Of a DNA stretch of 58,871 bases, positions 55,848-58,871 are shown piece after piece (position 1 is the stretch's first letter; every line of letters begins with the position of its first letter). Position numbers and translations under genes: made by a program. The DNA is from Pandoraea commovens (lineage in GTDB: Bacteria > Pseudomonadota > Gammaproteobacteria > Burkholderiales > Burkholderiaceae): positions 1 to 58,871 of the forward strand of contig NZ_CABPSA010000015.1 of the NCBI RefSeq assembly GCF_902459615.1, written 5' to 3'. Below the pieces are notes generated by a model. That model ran no database searches and was not told where the DNA came from. It was given only the letters and a program-made list of their open reading frames with translations.

Positions 55848-56678
55848 TCACGGGGCGTCATGTCGACGCTGCGCCCGATCACGGCGCCCGGGACGGAAGA
55901 CGGACACGTCACGATAAAACGCCGGATCGTCGTTCGCAGGCCACCAGCCAGGGATACCCAGGACCGGCAGCGGCGAGAAATCACGCGTTGTGAGGGAGAC
56001 GGATGCCAGCGTCGGGGCGATCTGCGTGTCGAGCCACTCGCGCCGTCGCTCGTCCGCCCATTCGAAGTAAGTCTGGGGAACATCGACGATCCATGCGTGC
56101 GCGGTCACCGACTTGTAGGGCGTCACGAGCTTTTCCAGCAAGGCATGCCCGAACGGCTGCACTTCGCAAGCGCGCCCCCAGTCGGCACGGCGCGCTACGA
56201 ACAACGTCTGCCAGTCGAACGCGCGCAACGCCGCACCGAGTGTGGCATCGCTGCAGGCAAAAACGACGGCATTCTCGTCGAAGAGCGTTGCGGCGTCGCG
56301 TGTCGCGCCTCGGGTGGATTGCACACCGTCAGCCTCGATAGCCGACGCCTGACGCGCGTTGAGCGCCGCCTTGCCGCGCGGAAACGTCAGCCAGATCAGC
56401 GCATTGAAGAAGTCGTGGAGGTTCCGGCGAGTCGGCACGCCACCGGTGGACGCAATGAACGCCTCATAGGCGACACCGACGGGTAGATCGTCCTGCGCGA
56501 CGAAGCGAAGTGCCTGCCCCTGCCCGCTGACCAGACCGGCGTTCGCGGCCAGCGACGACAGTGCACCGCGCCAGTCGTCACCGGTCAGGGCCAACTGAGC
56601 TGGCCCTGACACGGCGCTAAACCAAGGCGCGCGCCAGTCGATCTCCGGCAGTTCGGATGTCGCGCCCGCCGAATCCAA
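55848..56678 (-). CDS. DUF3025 family protein
   Basis: The protein has 276 residues and belongs to an uncharacterised betaproteobacterial family. Recognisable segments are TRRNLHDFFNALIWLTFPR near the middle, WADERRREWLDTQIAP and LPVLGIPGWWPANDDPAFY near the end. No function is known. The only available start is TTG at 56676-56678, five bases after the pyrC stop, so the two are probably co-transcribed (pyrC first). Confidence 0.8.
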   Translation of the reverse strand: MDSAGATSELPEIDWRAPWFSAVSGPAQLALTGDDWRGALSSLAANAGLVSGQGQALRFVAQDDLPVGVAYEAFIASTGGVPTRRNLHDFFNALIWLTFPRGKAALNARQASAIEADGVQSTRGATRDAATLFDENAVVFACSDATLGAALRAFDWQTLFVARRADWGRACEVQPFGHALLEKLVTPYKSVTAHAWIVDVPQTYFEWADERRREWLDTQIAPTLASVSLTTRDFSPLPVLGIPGWWPANDDPAFYRDVSVFRPGRRDRAQRRHDAP

Positions 56679-56683
56679 CGACC

Positions 56684-57721
56684 TCAGCCCTTGAACTTCC
56701 AGCCGATGACTTCACCACCACGCAGCGGCACGACGGTCTGGTCGCCCATCGGCAGTTCCGCAGGCAGCGTCCAGTCTTCTCGCACCAGCGTGACCTTGTC
56801 TGCATTGCGCGGCAGTTCGTAGAAGTCCGGGCCGTAGAAGCTCGCGAACGCCTCGAACTTATCGAGCGCGCCCGCCTTGTCGAAGGCCTCGGCGTACAGC
56901 TCAACCGCGTGCAGCGCCGTGTAGCAACCGGCGCAGCCACATGCGGCTTCCTTCACGCCACGGGCATGCGGCGCGCTGTCGGTACCGAGGAAAAAGCGCG
57001 GGCTGCCCGACGTGGCGGCCTTCACGAGGGCTTCTCGATGCGTCTCGCGCTTGAGCACCGGCAGGCAGTAATAGTGCGGACGAATACCGCCGGTGAAGAT
57101 GGCGTTGCGGTTGTACAGCAGGTGGTGCGGCGTGATCGTGGCAGCAATCGGGCCTTCGGCAGACGCGACGTATTCGGCGGCGTCCTGCGTCGTGATGTGC
57201 TCGAAAACGACCTTCAGGCCCGGGAAATCGCGACGCAGCGGCGACATCACCTTGTCGATGAACACTTTTTCACGATCGAAGATGTCGATGTCCGAACTCG
57301 TTACTTCACCGTGCACGAGCAGGGGCATGCCGACGTCCTGCATGGCTTCGAGCGCACCTCGGCACTTCGCCAGATCGGTCACACCGGCATCCGAATTCGT
57401 CGTCGCACCGGCCGGATAGAGCTTCACACCGTGGACGAAGCCCGACGCCTTCGCGCGACGAATCTCTTCGGCCGGGGTGTTGTCGGTGAGGTACAGCGTC
57501 ATGAGCGGCTCGAACGTGTTGCCAGCCGGGCGTGCGGCGAGAATACGCTCGCGATACGCAGCCGCGTGTTCAGTCGTGGTGACCGGCGGCTTCAGGTTCG
57601 GCATGATGATCGCGCGGCCGAACTGGCGGGCGCTGTCGGGCAGCACGCTCTTGAGCACGTCGCCATCGCGTACGTGTAAGTGCCAGTCATCGGGACGGGT
57701 GATAGTCAGTTCGGTGCTCAT
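56684..57721 (-). CDS. pyrC: Dihydroorotase
   Basis: The protein has 345 residues, the class II dihydroorotase length. The zinc ligands His14 and His16 (WHLHVRDG) and the carbamylated Lys100 (GVKLYPAG) are present. It makes dihydroorotate in pyrimidine synthesis. Confidence 0.95.
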   Translation of the reverse strand: MSTELTITRPDDWHLHVRDGDVLKSVLPDSARQFGRAIIMPNLKPPVTTTEHAAAYRERILAARPAGNTFEPLMTLYLTDNTPAEEIRRAKASGFVHGVKLYPAGATTNSDAGVTDLAKCRGALEAMQDVGMPLLVHGEVTSSDIDIFDREKVFIDKVMSPLRRDFPGLKVVFEHITTQDAAEYVASAEGPIAATITPHHLLYNRNAIFTGGIRPHYYCLPVLKRETHREALVKAATSGSPRFFLGTDSAPHARGVKEAACGCAGCYTALHAVELYAEAFDKAGALDKFEAFASFYGPDFYELPRNADKVTLVREDWTLPAELPMGDQTVVPLRGGEVIGWKFKG

Positions 57722-57925
57722 GGGCGTTTTCCGGGGGCAGGAGGGACGTCTAGCCCAATGCGACCGTAGCTGCGAAGTGCGAACGAGTGACGCGTCGACG
57801 CGACGGACCGCCTGGGCGGGAATGTACGTGCACAGAGGCCGGTGCTATGCTTCTGTAACCCCATATTGTAACGGTTGCGGCGCTCAGACACGACGTGCGC
57901 AGCCAATCATCGATTTGCCCGTCCC

Positions 57926-58756
57926 ATGTGCCAACTGCTCGCAATGAATTGCGCGGAACCGACCGACATCACGTTCTCATTTACCGGTTTCGCGGCGCGT
58001 GGGGGTGGCACGGATCACCATGCCGACGGTTGGGGTATCGCTTTCTTCGAGGACAAGGCCTGCCGCCTGTTCATCGATCATCAGGCAGCGGCCAACTCGC
58101 CCATCGCCGAATTGGTCAAGAAGTACCCGATCAAGTCCAAAAACGTCATCGCGCACATCCGTAAGGCCACGCAAGGCATCGTCGAGCTGGAGAATTGCCA
58201 CCCGTTCCAGCGCGAGCTTTGGGGGCGCCACTGGATCTTCGCCCACAACGGCGATCTGCACGATTACGACCCGTTTCTCTCAGGCGTCTATCAGCCGGTT
58301 GGGACGACGGACAGTGAGCGCGCTTTCTGCGACATCATGCAGGGTCTGCGCAAGCGCTTCCCGGGCTCGCAACCGCCGCTCGACGAGCTGTTCCATGCGG
58401 TGGAAGACATCACGCGCACGATCACGCGCCACGGTGTATTCAACTTCGTGCTCTCGAACGGTCAGGCCCTGATCGCGCACTGCTCGACCCGGCTTCATTT
58501 CATCGCCCGTCAGTGGCCGTTCACGAAGGCGCACCTGATCGACGCCGATTGGGAGATCGATTTCGCCAAGTTCACCACCCCGGCCGATCGCGTTGCGGTG
58601 ATCGCGACGGCACCGCTCACCGACAACGAAGTCTGGACGACGTTCGAGCCGGGCGAACTTATTCTGTTCGAGAAAGGCGCGCCGACGCTGCGCACGGTGG
58701 TGCCGATTCCGGAAGCGGTCCGTCTGCGCAACGCGCAAAACACGGCCTGCCAGTAA
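57926..58756 (+). CDS. Class II glutamine amidotransferase (YafJ-like)
   Basis: The protein has 276 residues. Cys2 directly after the initiator Met is the N-terminal nucleophile (MCQLLAMN), which fixes the start at 57926. The HHADGWGIAFFED and FAHNGDLHDYDP segments are typical of YafJ/Gat-type amidotransferase domains. There is no synthase partner domain, so the acceptor is unknown. It diverges from pyrC. Confidence 0.88.
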   Translation: MCQLLAMNCAEPTDITFSFTGFAARGGGTDHHADGWGIAFFEDKACRLFIDHQAAANSPIAELVKKYPIKSKNVIAHIRKATQGIVELENCHPFQRELWGRHWIFAHNGDLHDYDPFLSGVYQPVGTTDSERAFCDIMQGLRKRFPGSQPPLDELFHAVEDITRTITRHGVFNFVLSNGQALIAHCSTRLHFIARQWPFTKAHLIDADWEIDFAKFTTPADRVAVIATAPLTDNEVWTTFEPGELILFEKGAPTLRTVVPIPEAVRLRNAQNTACQ

Positions 58757-58801
58757 CCGAGTGACTGCGATGCGGGGCGTCTCCCGCGTCGCCACTGTCA
58801 A

Positions 58802-58871
58802 GTCCTGAAATAGGTTGACAGTTATTTCAGGTTAAAACGCCCGATGCACCGCATCGGGCGTTTTGTATTTC
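58802..58871 (-). mobile_element. Insertion sequence end with terminator (partial)
   Basis: GTCCTGAAATAGGTTG at 58802-58817 is the exact inverse of the terminal sequence at 55-70. The inner part differs from the left copy: it has a short hairpin (CCTGAAAT/ATTTCAGG) and a perfect 14-bp terminator stem (58834-58847 with 58851-58864). This fits the 3' end of the same element, so both copies would be read leftward. The rest lies outside the window. Confidence 0.55.

Overview
The window is GC-rich and gene-dense. Its gene content and order (ruvC/ruvB, rplM-rpsI-argC-erpA, anmK and M23 peptidase beside tyrS, pntAA-pntAb-pntB, edd-eda-gluconate genes beside hexR, class A RNase P RNA) suggest a betaproteobacterium of the Burkholderiaceae, probably Pandoraea or a close relative. 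That placement is inferred from protein likeness and synteny, not from a search.

Layout. Both edges carry the ends of one insertion sequence: a 16-bp terminal sequence at 55-70 recurs inverted at 58802-58817. From 155 to 2933 lie a cytochrome c', purB and a glutathione S-transferase gene. From 3035 to 23825 lies a type III secretion (T3SS) island in three transcription units. The leftward unit 3035-13207 is ssaM-like, sctV, N, O, P, Q, R, S, T, U and a lytic transglycosylase. The rightward unit 14314-18640 is an SsaB-like gene, sctC, sctD, ssaE and a chaperone. The leftward unit 18737-23825 is an AraC regulator, sctF, an ssaH-like gene, sctI, J, K, L, W. A LuxR-type response regulator (13417-14076) sits between the first two. 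Gene order and the small accessory proteins match the Salmonella SPI-2/Esc-Ssa class. No translocon gene, no obvious effector and no sensor kinase is present in the window.

From 24055 to 32886 are a glutamate-synthase-like FMN protein, mnmA, a NUDIX hydrolase, the proton-translocating transhydrogenase operon with a switch-like leader, mtnN and a 387-residue orphan. From 32964 to 41923 are an rRNA methyltransferase, a gluconate/Entner-Doudoroff block (gntK, gntT, eda, edd) divergent from hexR, a 2-ketoaldonate reductase-like gene and a DsbA-like isomerase. From 42025 to 58756 is housekeeping: hemJ, ruvC, ruvB (no ruvA between them), a DUF2236 protein, a phosphatase, a PEBP protein, dtd, tyrS, an M23 peptidase, anmK, erpA, argC, rpsI, rplM, an OsmC protein, rnpB, a DUF3025 protein, pyrC and a class II amidotransferase.

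How parts fit. The T3SS genes supply export apparatus, ATPase complex, sorting platform, rings, needle, inner rod, ruler and gatekeeper, so a needle could be built; the exported proteins must come from elsewhere. The gluconate genes form one catabolic route with two HexR-like palindromes at the divergent promoter. The two strongest RNA signals are the pntAA leader, whose anti-Shine-Dalgarno helix overlaps a competing helix, and a short RNA at 54471-54568 that shows an anti-Shine-Dalgarno sequence in a hairpin loop.
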